Assembly: GCF_006542275.1 (NCBI RefSeq)
Contig: NZ_CP041217.1
Coordinates: 558,001-622,000 of the forward strand
Source of the DNA: Saccharibacillus brassicae
GTDB lineage: Bacteria > Bacillota > Bacilli > Paenibacillales > Paenibacillaceae
Reading direction: 5' to 3'
DNA: 64,000 nucleotides
Each line of letters starts with the position of its first letter. Position 1 is the first letter of the stretch. Shown here one piece after another: positions 18,101-29,200 of the stretch. The position numbers and the translations under genes are program-made. Below the pieces are notes generated by a model. The model did not search any database. It was not told the origin of the DNA and saw only the letters and a program-made list of their open reading frames with translations.

Positions 18101-21100
18101 TTACAAGAGTTTTGCCCAATACTTCCTGTCTCGCCTCCAGCTTGTTTCTATATCGGGTATAGGCCATTTGAAAGCGGTTCCCGACAGCATAGTCGCAAGT
18201 GCCGAAATCTCCCATAATAGCGGCAGACGAAGAAAAATAACAGACGAAATCAAGCGGTATCCCCTGCAGAAGTTCATCCAGCACGAGCGTTCCATTAATC
18301 TTAGGAGAGATGACCTGCTCAAAGTTTGCAATCTCTTTCTTGAAAATACTTTGAGGATCGACTAGTCCTGCGGCGTGGATAACACCGTCTATATTCCCGA
18401 ATTTTCGTCTCGCTGTCTCCAGCCCATCATTCATCCGCTTCTTGTCGCAAGAATCCGCCTGAATATAGTGAACTCTGCCGCCTATATTCTCGATTTGTCG
18501 GATGAGTTCCAGCTTTGCGTCATTCAGTTTTGACCTTCCGCTCAAGATCAGATTAGCACTGTAATTCTGTGCGAGGTGTCTTGCAAAAATAAGCCCAAGC
18601 TTGCCGAGTCCGCCGGTTATAAAATAGGTGCCTCCGGCTTTCAGCGGAACCGTCCCTGGGGCTATGCTCGTCTCTCTCATTTTGCATTCGTATCGTTGCC
18701 CTTCTTCATACAGCACGCTTTGGACGCTGTCCGCTGCCTCCAGCTCTTTGTATAGCCGCATCATTATGTCTTCAGTTAGCTCTTCTGGTTTCACATGCTC
18801 TTCCTGCTGGATGACTGCCTTCATGCGCGTCTTCGATACCATCGGTCCGATAGACCGTTCGAAGCCAATCCACGACTCAAGATAGCAACGCTCACGTTCA
18901 TTTCTATACGATGCACCCAGCAGAAGCCTTTCTGGCTCCAATTTAGCAGATGCGATCGCTTGTAAAATATAGACGATACTGCTGTAGTCCTCTATACATG
19001 CCCGATCTTCATACGGCCAAAGGTAAAGAACGGCAGAAATTTCGTTATATGTGGCTTTTATGCTACGGAATGCTTCTTCATACGCTTGCTTTTTATTCCT
19101 GTCAATGTAAAACGTCTGCTCATAATCGTTCCGAAGACCCGTGTGTTGGGACAAGAACACAATATTGGCTCTTGGATTCCGAGTTTGAATGTACGTCTTG
19201 ATTCTGTTCTGATTACCCGGCTCCGAGAGAAAGCATACGATAGTTTTCAATTCAATTGCCCGATAATCAAATAAAGGATTTTCTTCCCAATCCTCGTTAA
19301 ACAACATGGTTTCAACATGTTCTTTCTGCTTGTCATCATTCATTTCTAATAGTGCTGAATCGGAGGCCGAGCAATGACGGGCAACAACTTCCTCGGTATT
19401 GCGCCTGCCCCCCTCTTCATTGATCTGAATCCAGCATCGCTCTTTGGCAAACGGATACGTAGGCAATGAGATCCGCTTCGGCTTCCCATTACTGTAGAAA
19501 CGCTCCCAGTCAATTTTTGCGCCATTCACCCATAGATCCAATAATTGTCCCGCGTCGCGGAGCTCTAGATACCGATATGCTGCATCAAATATCTCTCTAC
19601 TTGCCACCGACCGTGCCGGTCCCCCTTTTAACGCTTTGGCCGGACTGCGGTAGATATCCTCATTGTTTTCGCCACCTTCCAGATAGCGCTCTAACTTGGT
19701 CTCCAGTTCATATAATGAGGTTGCCGTCACTGCCAACCGGGCATCCATACTTCCGCGACCAACCTGCAGCGTATATGCGATATCCGTCAAGTTCTTATTC
19801 AAATACTGACCCTTTTCCAAAGCCTGAACAAACTGATGGACATATTCTTTTAATCTGCTATCGTCCTTTGCCGACAAAACAAACATCATTGGATTTTGAT
19901 CTTTGCTGTTTGGTCTAGAATCAGGGTTTACCTCTGGGAGATATTCCTCGATGACCAGATGCACGTTTGTTCCGGTTGCTCCGAACGAATTGATCCCTGC
20001 GCATCGCGGCTGATTCGATGCCGTTTCCCACGGCTTTAAAGTTGTATTTACAAGAAAGGGACTGTTCTCGAAAGACATTTTGGAACTTCCATTCTCATAA
20101 TTCAAGGTCGGAGGAATTTGCCCATGCTCGATCGATAACAGTACCTTAATGAGCCCTGCAATCCCAGAGCCGAAGAAAGCATGACCGATATTACTTTTTA
20201 AGGCCCCCAGCGCACAATAACCCGTGTTTGAGGTGAATTTCCGGAAGGATTCCTTCAGCGCTTCATATTCTATGGCGTCGCCTAGTTTCGTACCCGTTCC
20301 GTGTGCTTCAAACATCGTGATATTCGCAGGATTGATATTGAATTTCTCGTATATACTGGTTTGAAGGCGGCTTTGTGCCAATCCGCTCGGAGCAGTCATT
20401 CCATTCGTTTTGCCATCCTGATTCATGCCCCAGCCCCGAATAACCCCGTAGATATGGTCATTGTCTTCAATCGCCTTGTCGAGTAGTTTGAGAACAACAA
20501 CCCCAATCGCTTCAGCAACTACGGTCCCGTTCGCCCGCTCATCGAAGGTGTGGCAGAGACCATCAGACGACAAGAGCAGGGATTGACTTGAACCTATCAT
20601 GACATTCGGTGTCGTATATACCGAGCCACCGCCAACAATTGCGCTTTCACAGTTGCCCAATACGAGGCTGTCGCAAGCTTCCGCAACAACCGTTAAGGTC
20701 GAGGAGCAAGACGTATCTATCGTCATCGCCGGTCCAACTAAATTCAGCAAATAGGAAAGCCGACATGCGGAATACGAATCTGTCGGAAGGTAATAGGTTG
20801 GGATCTCTTGTTGTATCGTCATGGAGTAATCCCCTTTGGCGCAGGCAAACACACCCCAAGGCTTGCCACTCAGATCCTCTGGACTATAGCCTGCATCTTC
20901 AATCGCTTTCCACGCTTCTTGAATGAACAATCGCTCGCTAGGGTCCATCAGCTCCGCATCCCGCGGCGATATTTTAAAAAATAGCGGATCGAATTTATCG
21001 ATATCCGTTAGAAACCCGCCCCATTTCGAGTAGGTTTTACCCGGTGTTTTCGGATTAGGGTCGTAATAATCGTTTATATCCCAGCCACGATCGCGAGGCG

Positions 21101-23255
21101 CCTCCCTTACACTGTTGCGTCCGGTTTTCAAGTTTTCCCAAAATTGCTGTACGTTGTCCGCATCCGGAAATCTCCCTGACATCCCAACAATCGCAATGGA
21201 CGGGAGAGAAGTTCGTTTATCATTGTCCGGGACGGGTCTTCCCTCATGCAGGGATGCATGCATGCGTTTCGTAAAAATGTTCTTGCAATGATCATAGAAA
21301 ATCTTTACGCTTTGATCTTCATGCAAAATATCGAAATGGTTATCTCCAGCTAAAATCGTCGTTTTCAGCTTGGGCAATAAGGAAGACCATCCTTGAAGAA
21401 GCGGCATAAACGACCCCATTTCATGCTGGATTCGCTCCAAATAGTCCGGGTTCCAGAAGGAATGGGATACAGCATCAGCAGATTCCGTTCGGAACAACAC
21501 GGCTGTCAGATCATTAGGACGTGGCAGCTTCTGGACCTTGTAATTCTGAATAGCTCGCAAATTGGATTGATGCACCTCTGACATAGAGCGCAATTTGAAT
21601 GCCAGTTCTTCTTCAGAATGCTTCAATCCTTTTTGTTTGCAAAGCTTGACGACATGCGAGACCAGACCATCATCAGAAACATCGCGAATATCATGGTCCG
21701 TCATTTGATAGAAGTTCCAATCGATCGTAACGTCAGGTCGCTTCCCTTGGAAAGCTTCATTCCGATTCAAAAGTGTGAGTAATAAAAAATTCGCATTCAT
21801 TAATAGGTTGTTTCTGAAGGTCGTTTGGAAAAATTCTGTCTCCCTACCTGTAATACAGGGCGACTCCACAAGAAGTAGCGAGTCGACTTGTTTGTCCTCC
21901 ATTTGCAATTGCCGTGTCATTTCATAAGCTACGGTCCCGCCAAATGAAAAACCGGCCAGGTTGTATGGCCCTTCCGGCTGTACGGCTTTAATTATTTCGC
22001 AATAGTATCTAGCCATCTCATGAACCGACGTGAAGGGTTGATGTTCAGAGGACAGAAAGCCACGTGCTTTAATAGCGATAATACGAAATTCGCCGTCCGT
22101 TTGGCTTGAGATTCGATTGTAAATGCCTACATCTCCAGAAATCGGATGAATCCAGAACGTGCATGGCCCGTCTCCGTCTGCGGATAAAGGTACGATTTCC
22201 GGATATTGCCGAATAAGATGGCGTAGACGTTTTTTTAACGGTTGTTCGGCGGATGCAGAAGGTGGAGCATTCTCTCCGTCGCCACACAACCGAAGAAGTT
22301 CACCCAAACTTCGATCATTGAGATCATGGATCGATATTGCAAGTCCGGACTTGTCGTGCATAAAGTTCAATACTTCTGCGAAGTCCAGGGAATCGAGACC
22401 AAGCGTTTGTAGGCTCTGCCGTTCATCCAGCTGCATGGTATCTAATTTTCTATAGAGCAGCTCCAATAGCTGTTTTTTGGCTCCTGGTTGTTTCTTTTCC
22501 TGGCTTCTTACCGGTAACTTCCCGCCCCATGGTCGATGATCAACGTCGTATTCAATAAGTACACCATAACCTTGATTCTCATCATCCTTCGGTCTGTAAT
22601 TATCCAACAATCCTAATATCGTTGCCCCGTGCAATTGATGAAATTTTAATATTGGATCTTCGAATAGACCGTTCCGATGAATCTGAACTAAATATTGCTG
22701 AAGGGTAGCGCAATTCGATTTCAGAAAATCACGGCAGCGCGTGACTGCATAAACATGATGGATTTCCTGATGTAAGGAAAAATACTGCAGGATAAATTCA
22801 AGCAACTCACTGCCCCATCCTTTATCTTGATAGAGAGGCATAATATTGAGCGCAATAAACTGAATGCATGAACCTCTTTGATTCCGAAATGTTGAAACCG
22901 TCATCGATTTGACCTTTTTGATGTCGTCCTTCCGGATTCGCTGCGTATAAATGACGCCTCTTACGATTCCCTCATATTCCAATACAAACGTGAAGCAGGC
23001 CGGATCAACTAATCGCTGCTCGATTTCCACTTGGTCAGTTTGAAGAGGAACTGCCCAACAGTCCCCCTCAATTTCCATTAAAGCTTCAATATCTTCCGGT
23101 ACCGCTAGACGGATACAATAATCGCGCCTAACAAAATAGTCGTCATGGTACTTGCCGCTTTTCAGCTGGCTTTCGGCGCTGACATCGGGAAAAAACCGCT
23201 GCGCGGAGGCATGCAGCAGTTTTTCGTTTGAATGTACGTTAAGCATAGCTTTCAT
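15192..23255 (-). CDS. Trans-AT PKS: GNAT-ACP-TE-KS-KR-ACP-KS-ACP
   Basis: The 2687-residue protein opens with a GNAT-type loading domain (about 45-245) like that of CurA and pederin-type pathways, including a near-identical C-terminal stretch around ENQGYGVLIEYD. Then come an ACP (GLDSL, Ser289) and an internal thioesterase (about 350-660; GFSFGG Ser437, Glu464 at the acid position, His640). KS1 (from 685) has Cys850, His985 in HGTGT and His1025. A KR (catalytic part from about 1540) carries LVDP instead of LDD, so it is probably A-type. An ACP (Ser1850) precedes KS2 (from 1939), which has Cys2103, His2238 in an altered HSVGT and His2278. The final ACP has Ser2599, with a short helical tail. 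It starts behind a textbook GAGGAGG and overlaps the upstream gene by 17 bp. A loading unit and a TE in mid-line are highly unusual. Confidence 0.92.
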   Translation of the reverse strand: MKAMLNVHSNEKLLHASAQRFFPDVSAESQLKSGKYHDDYFVRRDYCIRLAVPEDIEALMEIEGDCWAVPLQTDQVEIEQRLVDPACFTFVLEYEGIVRGVIYTQRIRKDDIKKVKSMTVSTFRNQRGSCIQFIALNIMPLYQDKGWGSELLEFILQYFSLHQEIHHVYAVTRCRDFLKSNCATLQQYLVQIHRNGLFEDPILKFHQLHGATILGLLDNYRPKDDENQGYGVLIEYDVDHRPWGGKLPVRSQEKKQPGAKKQLLELLYRKLDTMQLDERQSLQTLGLDSLDFAEVLNFMHDKSGLAISIHDLNDRSLGELLRLCGDGENAPPSASAEQPLKKRLRHLIRQYPEIVPLSADGDGPCTFWIHPISGDVGIYNRISSQTDGEFRIIAIKARGFLSSEHQPFTSVHEMARYYCEIIKAVQPEGPYNLAGFSFGGTVAYEMTRQLQMEDKQVDSLLLVESPCITGRETEFFQTTFRNNLLMNANFLLLTLLNRNEAFQGKRPDVTIDWNFYQMTDHDIRDVSDDGLVSHVVKLCKQKGLKHSEEELAFKLRSMSEVHQSNLRAIQNYKVQKLPRPNDLTAVLFRTESADAVSHSFWNPDYLERIQHEMGSFMPLLQGWSSLLPKLKTTILAGDNHFDILHEDQSVKIFYDHCKNIFTKRMHASLHEGRPVPDNDKRTSLPSIAIVGMSGRFPDADNVQQFWENLKTGRNSVREAPRDRGWDINDYYDPNPKTPGKTYSKWGGFLTDIDKFDPLFFKISPRDAELMDPSERLFIQEAWKAIEDAGYSPEDLSGKPWGVFACAKGDYSMTIQQEIPTYYLPTDSYSACRLSYLLNLVGPAMTIDTSCSSTLTVVAEACDSLVLGNCESAIVGGGSVYTTPNVMIGSSQSLLLSSDGLCHTFDERANGTVVAEAIGVVVLKLLDKAIEDNDHIYGVIRGWGMNQDGKTNGMTAPSGLAQSRLQTSIYEKFNINPANITMFEAHGTGTKLGDAIEYEALKESFRKFTSNTGYCALGALKSNIGHAFFGSGIAGLIKVLLSIEHGQIPPTLNYENGSSKMSFENSPFLVNTTLKPWETASNQPRCAGINSFGATGTNVHLVIEEYLPEVNPDSRPNSKDQNPMMFVLSAKDDSRLKEYVHQFVQALEKGQYLNKNLTDIAYTLQVGRGSMDARLAVTATSLYELETKLERYLEGGENNEDIYRSPAKALKGGPARSVASREIFDAAYRYLELRDAGQLLDLWVNGAKIDWERFYSNGKPKRISLPTYPFAKERCWIQINEEGGRRNTEEVVARHCSASDSALLEMNDDKQKEHVETMLFNEDWEENPLFDYRAIELKTIVCFLSEPGNQNRIKTYIQTRNPRANIVFLSQHTGLRNDYEQTFYIDRNKKQAYEEAFRSIKATYNEISAVLYLWPYEDRACIEDYSSIVYILQAIASAKLEPERLLLGASYRNERERCYLESWIGFERSIGPMVSKTRMKAVIQQEEHVKPEELTEDIMMRLYKELEAADSVQSVLYEEGQRYECKMRETSIAPGTVPLKAGGTYFITGGLGKLGLIFARHLAQNYSANLILSGRSKLNDAKLELIRQIENIGGRVHYIQADSCDKKRMNDGLETARRKFGNIDGVIHAAGLVDPQSIFKKEIANFEQVISPKINGTLVLDELLQGIPLDFVCYFSSSAAIMGDFGTCDYAVGNRFQMAYTRYRNKLEARQEVLGKTLVINWPLWRDGGMGFDQDNNEKYLKSSGQRYLETEEGLSIFERILMAPQSQHLVMTGQRSMVYKFLRLQQEQEQEIVRFKSPAFSNTSNSKANEAFDVVRFVERDLKEAISQLHHVPVEKLDVDEHLLEYGFDSINLFEFAGRITSLYGIEITPSSLLGYSTIGKISEYLVQDHKETLEHFYQGEIELNERKAEIESDNTPQERKDKGLDLDHIHSNMEKLIEPIAIIGMSGRFPQADSVEKLWQNLKHRKESITEIPKDRWDWRDYNGEASGEVGRSPSKWGGFLTDIDRFDPLFFKISPKEAHIMDPCQRLFLEEAWHALEDAGYMEERIKGKSCGVYVGIEEGDYGFMVKQQGQFYSNQNAILSARIAYLLDLKGPNLSITASCSSSLVALHQACQALRQDDCEMALVGGINLFVSPSVHIGMSMLDLISPTGKSHVFDDRANGMVPSEAVAAVLLKPLSKAIRDKDHIYGCIKGSGVNYNGKGHGMMAPNPIRQAELISDTLDKYQIDPSGIQYMISHSVGTKLGDAAEIDGLRKAFGSYSSEKPLGYISSIKPLIGHTFAASGIVSLITMLVAMREQTMLGLHNFNTSNPDIDFSKAPFLASASDQTWNRCADQSRLGAISTSANSGTNAFAVIEEYIDPSKESNEHIAEDQSRIFIFSAADRERLHAVAKQMHDHISMADHLSLSDLAYTLQSGREAMPSRLAIVTKGKEELIQGLNDYLQADQGSQQINSVVPIFTGNAEEALQVKALSFMNEKESLVQQFVQSGNLDIIAIHWVNGGKVAWNALFNEDRARLIPLPTYPFKKERYWIPAETKRRLTERDKSNEEVRVDDNALVNVVMSTQEELERYLIGFFSEKLEIAEQSINVNRDLQDYGVDSILMMKFIRNVEQHYDLTISGRELLQCPTIRSISAYLVPKLGTSQHNNQDTKENMQREYKDLEVIEAMEKFIQGIIKLDDLEKCIGVDG

Positions 23256-26200
23256 TTAACCTCCTCGGTTTCAAATGCGTAGCCATATAGTCTGCGAGCT
23301 TGGAAGTGGTGGAGTAATCAAATATGATCGTATCATTTAATGACAGACCCAACTGACTGTTTAAGGTATGGATGAATTTCCCGACCAGAATGGAATCCAA
23401 CCCAAGTTCCATAAAATTCGCTTCAACATCAAATTCATCGAGATCATCCAAGTATAAAAGGTCAAATAGAATATCCTTGATTCGTTGTTCGATCTCCATT
23501 ACCCCGTATAAAAACTTCGTATCCTCTTCAATTACCACTGGAATAAACCCAGACTCGTTTTCCGGCTCAGCGATAGGAGGAGCTAACGTTTTCTCAGGTT
23601 GAACACTTACACTTAAGATATCATCCAACGAAATAAAGGGTTGGTTTTCGGCTTCGATTTCTCCGGGATGTCTTTGTTCGATTTCATTAGGCCAGAAGCG
23701 CTTTGCTTTGAACGGGTACGTAGGAAGCTCTGGCATATGTTGCGGTGCATAATCGCTATAAAGTTCCCCCCAAGGAATGGAAATGCCGTTTAGCCATAGT
23801 TGCGCTAATGCTGACCAATTCTTTTGGACAATTAGTTGTTCAATCCGGTCGTCATGTATCGGCTCAAGTGAAGCAAACTCTGTACGATGATCCGACTCCT
23901 CGATCAGGAATTTCTCCATGCTTGTGATCAATTCTCCCGTATTGTGAGCAACAACAGCAAATCGACGTTTCATCGGTTCCCGTCTCAATTGCAGTACATA
24001 GGCGAGTCGGCGTAAATCCAGACTAGGATGCTTCTCCAGGTACGCCTTCCAAATCTCCACGTAACTTCTGAGCGTATGACTTGTTTTGGCAGAAAAAACG
24101 AAAAGACTCGGCGTCTCGTCGGTGGATACGTACGTGTTGTCTGTCGGGCTCTCGTATTCTTCCACAATAACATGTGAGTAGACTCCGCCCGCGCCAAAGC
24201 TGTTAATGCCGATACGTCTTGGACTTCTTCCCCCGTCCAGTTCCATCTCCGGCCATTCAGCCAATTTCGTTTCTACCGTAAACGGCAAGGCGTCAAAATT
24301 GATGCTCGGATTCAGCTGCTCCGGCAAACGAGTTGGGCATATTAACTTGTGCTTTAATTGCAAGAGCGCCTTAATAAATTGGGCCATTCCTGATACAGAT
24401 TCCCCATGGCCCAAACTTGCTTTAATCGAACCTAATGTATAGAAATTGTTCTCGCCGTCGCGAGATTTCCCGAATACTTTAGTAATGGCAGACATTTCGA
24501 TAGCATCAACCATCTCCGCGCCACTTGCCGCTGCTTCAATATGCCGGATGCTTCTCGGATCGATGCCGGCCGCGTCCAAAGCCTTTTGGATAACGGCTGA
24601 TTGCTTCACTGGGTCAGGCACATTGTAGCCATTCGTCCTCCCACTATGAGAAACGGCGCTACCTTTGATAACCGCCCAAATATGATCCTTATCTCGTTCC
24701 GCGTCAGACAATTTTTTCAGGACGACTGCTCCCACGCCTTCGGATGGAATAAATCCGTTGCCACCTTTACCGAATACAGTGCTGCTCGAACGATCAGAGA
24801 GTAGACCTCCCTGTGCGAGACTTGTGTAATTGCTCGGATGAGCATATAAGTTTACCGCTCCAACAACAGCCATCGACGTTTCCCCGTGTCGGATACTTTC
24901 ACAAGCCTGATGAAGTGCTGTAAGCGATGAAGAGCACATCGTATCAACTGGAACGCTTGGGCCATGGAAGTCCATGACGTATGATAGACGATTGACCATA
25001 GACGCAAAGGATGTGTTGTAAAATTGATTGGACGTCTCATTCCACAGATTGAAGCCTGTTTTAGTTACGCCACCAAATACGCCAATCTGATTGCGGATAC
25101 TTTCATCCATTTTCGATGGCACATAACCTGCGTCTTCAACTGCTTTCCAGCACTGTTCCAAGAATAGGCGTTCCTGTGGGTCCATTCGCTGTGCTTCGGC
25201 TGGTGAGATGTTAAAAAATAACGGATCGAAATCAGCATACCCTTCCAGAAAACCACCCCACTTGCTGAAACTTTGCTGTTTGGACAATGCTTCTTCGCGG
25301 TTTGGGTTAAAGAATCCGCCCAGCGACCAACGTTCTTCAGACAGCTCTGTAATGCAATTTGTCCCACTTTTCAAGTTGTCCCAGAACTCGTGGATATTCC
25401 TCGCCATTGGGAATCGTCCACTTACACCTATGACGGCTATCTGCTCCTCTTCTTGACTGCCGGAACCAGCGTCATACCTATTCCTTTTTTTCGCTCCAAG
25501 CCTACTCCGGTTCGGTAATAACGTTGGAAACACGTGACTTTCTTCAAAGGGATTTTTCGATATTAAACGTTGAGGTCTTGAAGCATCCTCATCCGATATG
25601 TCATCACCGATCCACTGTGTACATTCATACGGGTATTCCGAAGCCAGATATGTGCTCAAGGCTTCGATGTTTCGGTATTCAAAAAAGATCGTACTGGAAG
25701 CGTCCTTGAAATGATCCGTCAGTTTCTTGTTCAGCAACGTTAGTTTGACAGAATCGACCCCATACGTTTCGAAAGGCTCCTGCACGTTAATTTGATCACT
25801 GCACAGTTTAATGCTTTCTCCAAATAGGACTGTCAGTTTATGGATCGCCTGTTCCTTCAAACGATCGAAGTTGACTTCTCTTACTTGTTTCTGTGGCTGT
25901 TGGGTATTGTCGGCTAATTCGGTCAGTAGTATTTTTACTCTGATTTTTCCCGTGTTCCCCTCCATAACGAGCACTTGATCCTGGTTTTGATCCAGCGCTT
26001 GATAGAGGGCGTTTATACCTGTTTCTGACTTCAGCGGTACCATACCTAGATTGTCGAACATGATTTTTTCGATCTCTTTGTCAACATGCATGCCACCTTG
26101 TTCCCATAATGACCAATTGATCGAAATGGTTCTCCCCTGGCGTTCTCCCTTAGCCACCAACTTATTACGATAACTTGCATAACCATCCATAAAGGCATTG

Positions 26201-29200
26201 GCTGCCGAATAATCTGCCTGCCCCGGATTCCCGAACTCTCCCGCTCCGGATGAGAAGAGAATGATAAAGTCTAGATTCATCCCACTTGTGAACGTATCGA
26301 GGTGGAGTAATCCGGTTACTTTCGGTCCTAACACTTCTGCGAACTCTTCTTCCGATTTATGAATGATTAATTGGTCCCGGATGATACCGGCACTGTGAAA
26401 GATGCCGTTTAACCTGCCATAGTCCTCCACAATTTCGTCTATCAAAGTCTGAACTTGATTTCTGTCCGTTATATCCACTCGCTTGTACTGTACGTTTGCC
26501 CCTCTTCCCTTCAAGGCGTACAACTGGGCTTCTTTCTCTTCAGACAGCGCTGAGCGTCCCGTCAAGATCAGCTTTACGTCTTTAATCGTTCGGCTTATCT
26601 CTTCGGCGAAAATCAACCCTAGTCCTCCAGCCCCACCGGTCAGCAAATAGACGCCGCCTTCCTTCCACGGCTGCTCATCTTTCTCATTTCTATCGGACAA
26701 ACCCGACTCTTCAAAACTCTTCGTATATCTCGCACCGGCTTCATACTTGACCTCTCGGTCTTTCGGGCTGTGGCTGTCCGCTTCCAGCGTCGCTGTAATC
26801 TCTTCTACCTTACTGCCAGCAGGCATTTGAATAATCTGGAACATTAGTTTCGGATTTTCGAGCTGAGCTGTCTTGAGCAGTCCACCCAATCCCCGGAACA
26901 GCTCTCGATCATCGCCTGTAAAGACGACGAGCTGACTGAGAACATGACCTTTCGGCTTGCTCAACAGTATGTTTTGAAGCGCTCCGAATAATTGAATAGC
27001 ATATTGCTCGAATCTGACATGCAGATCGCGTGCCTCGCTTCGGAATATTGTACACCTCACTCCTTTGATCTGGGACTCGATCGCTTCAGAGGACATCGTT
27101 TGGTCCGCTTCACAAAGGAAGATATTGCGCAGCACATACTCAGGTGTTTCTGCTTGAAGAATAACTGACTTCTCCCAAACGGGATGGACCATCATTGATC
27201 CGATAGCAGTCTTACTATCGTCAACGGCTTCCAAGGCTCTAAATCTGAAATTTTTTAGTCTCACCCGGATATTTCCGTTTTCATCGCATAAATCGATGTG
27301 GACGTTACGAACGTTAGTATCGAAATGATTGCTCTCACTCGTGCGCACGATCACCCACATGCTCTCCGTGCAACAGCCCGTCAGCTCCAGCTCTTCCAGG
27401 CTGACAGGCAGCCACGGTTGTGATATCGCTTTGGCTTTTGTCTCACCGTGACTGATCGATAAACCGATCATTGCTTGAATTGCCGAATTCAGTATAGTTG
27501 GATGAAGAATATAGAATTCTGACTCTTCTCTTAACGATTCAGGTAGGACAAGCTTAGCCAAAACACTGCCATTTCCGATGTGCAGATGATCAATCCCTTG
27601 GAGGCCGCTTCCACATTCGATTCCGATGGCGTTTAATTTGCTATAGCATTGGCTCCCACTGAGGACCGTACCACTACATTCAGCTTGAATCCTGTGAAGA
27701 TCCACACGCTCAGGTTGTGAGATTTTCTTCCTCAGGACCAGTTCCGCCCGTCCTTGGCCATGTACGATTTCATCTTGATCCGTCAATCCAGCGCTATAGA
27801 TTTCATAGCCTATCTCATCTTTTTCCACTCGATAAATATCGATATGCAGCTCTCTGCTGCGCTCCTTCGCCGTGAAAGGACTTGACCACGTTATATTTTT
27901 CAAGATGATCGTATATTCTTCTGCCCGTGGTACGGATTCATGAATGGCTGCCCGGATCATCTCCAGGTACGCTATTTCCGGTAACCGTTTTTCTCCCAGA
28001 ATTGCATAGTCGTTCAAAAAAAATTCATTCCCGGTCCATATGCTACTGAATTTTTGTCCATCAAAATTTGATGTATTCCGATGGAGCATCGGGTGCAAAT
28101 AGCCTGCCTTAACGTTAACCGAAGCATCTGATTCTAATTCCGGAAGCCAGTACCGCTCCCGCGTAAAAGGATACGTTGGCAAACTGATTCGCTTCATCTT
28201 GCGATGAATGTGAAGCTTCTCCCAATCCACGTCTATACCCGTGACCCATAATTCCAATAACGTCGAATACTTCTTCCGCTCCACTAATAGTTGAATCACA
28301 TTTTGAAATTCCTCATTCGATTTAAACAGGGTGAGTATATTTCTTTGCTTCTTGCCATTGCCTCTGTAAAGATTGGTAATGTCATGCTTCCCGAGTACGT
28401 ATTTCTCCAGCTTTTCGGTTAGATCGTCCATCGAGCTTACGATGAAGCCCAACCGTTCTTCCATACATTCCCGGCCTACTTGCAGTGTATATGCCATATT
28501 TGCCAAGTGGTTATTATCCAATCGTTCAGCCTTTATCGCTTCTAACAACTGCACCGCCTGCTCCTTGAGGTTTTCTTTTCTTTTAGCCGATAAAAGAATG
28601 ACTGCAGGGTCGTTCACCGTTACCTCAACGGGATTGTCCACTTGGTTTCCTTGCACATATTCCTCGATAATAACGTGGCTGTTAGAGCCACCCGCACCAA
28701 AGGAAGAAATACCTGCGATTCTGGGATATTCCTTCTTTTCCCCATCAATCTCAACAATAGGCTGTTTCCATTCTGCCAATTCCTGTTGAACGCTGAAAGG
28801 GGTTTGCCCGAAATCGATATTGGCATTCAACACCTCCGAATGAAGACTCGGCACGTATTGCTTATATTTCATCTGCAGTAATACTTTCGTTACGCCTGCT
28901 ATTCCTGCTGCCGCCTCCAAATGACCGATGTTGCTCTTCGCAGATCCGATGGAGCAAAAGGCCTTATCTTTTGTGTGCGTTTCAAACGCTCTCGTTAATC
29001 CAGCAATTTCGATTGGATCTCCCAGCGAGGTTCCCGTTCCATGGGCTTCGATATAGCTAATCGTTCTCGGGTTCACATTGGCGTCCGTTATCGCCTTATC
29101 AATAACTTGGGTTAATGCGGCCGGATTGGGAACGGAATATCCGTTCGTCTTGCCGCCGTGATTAACGGCTGTGGATTTAATGACCCCATAGATCTGATCG

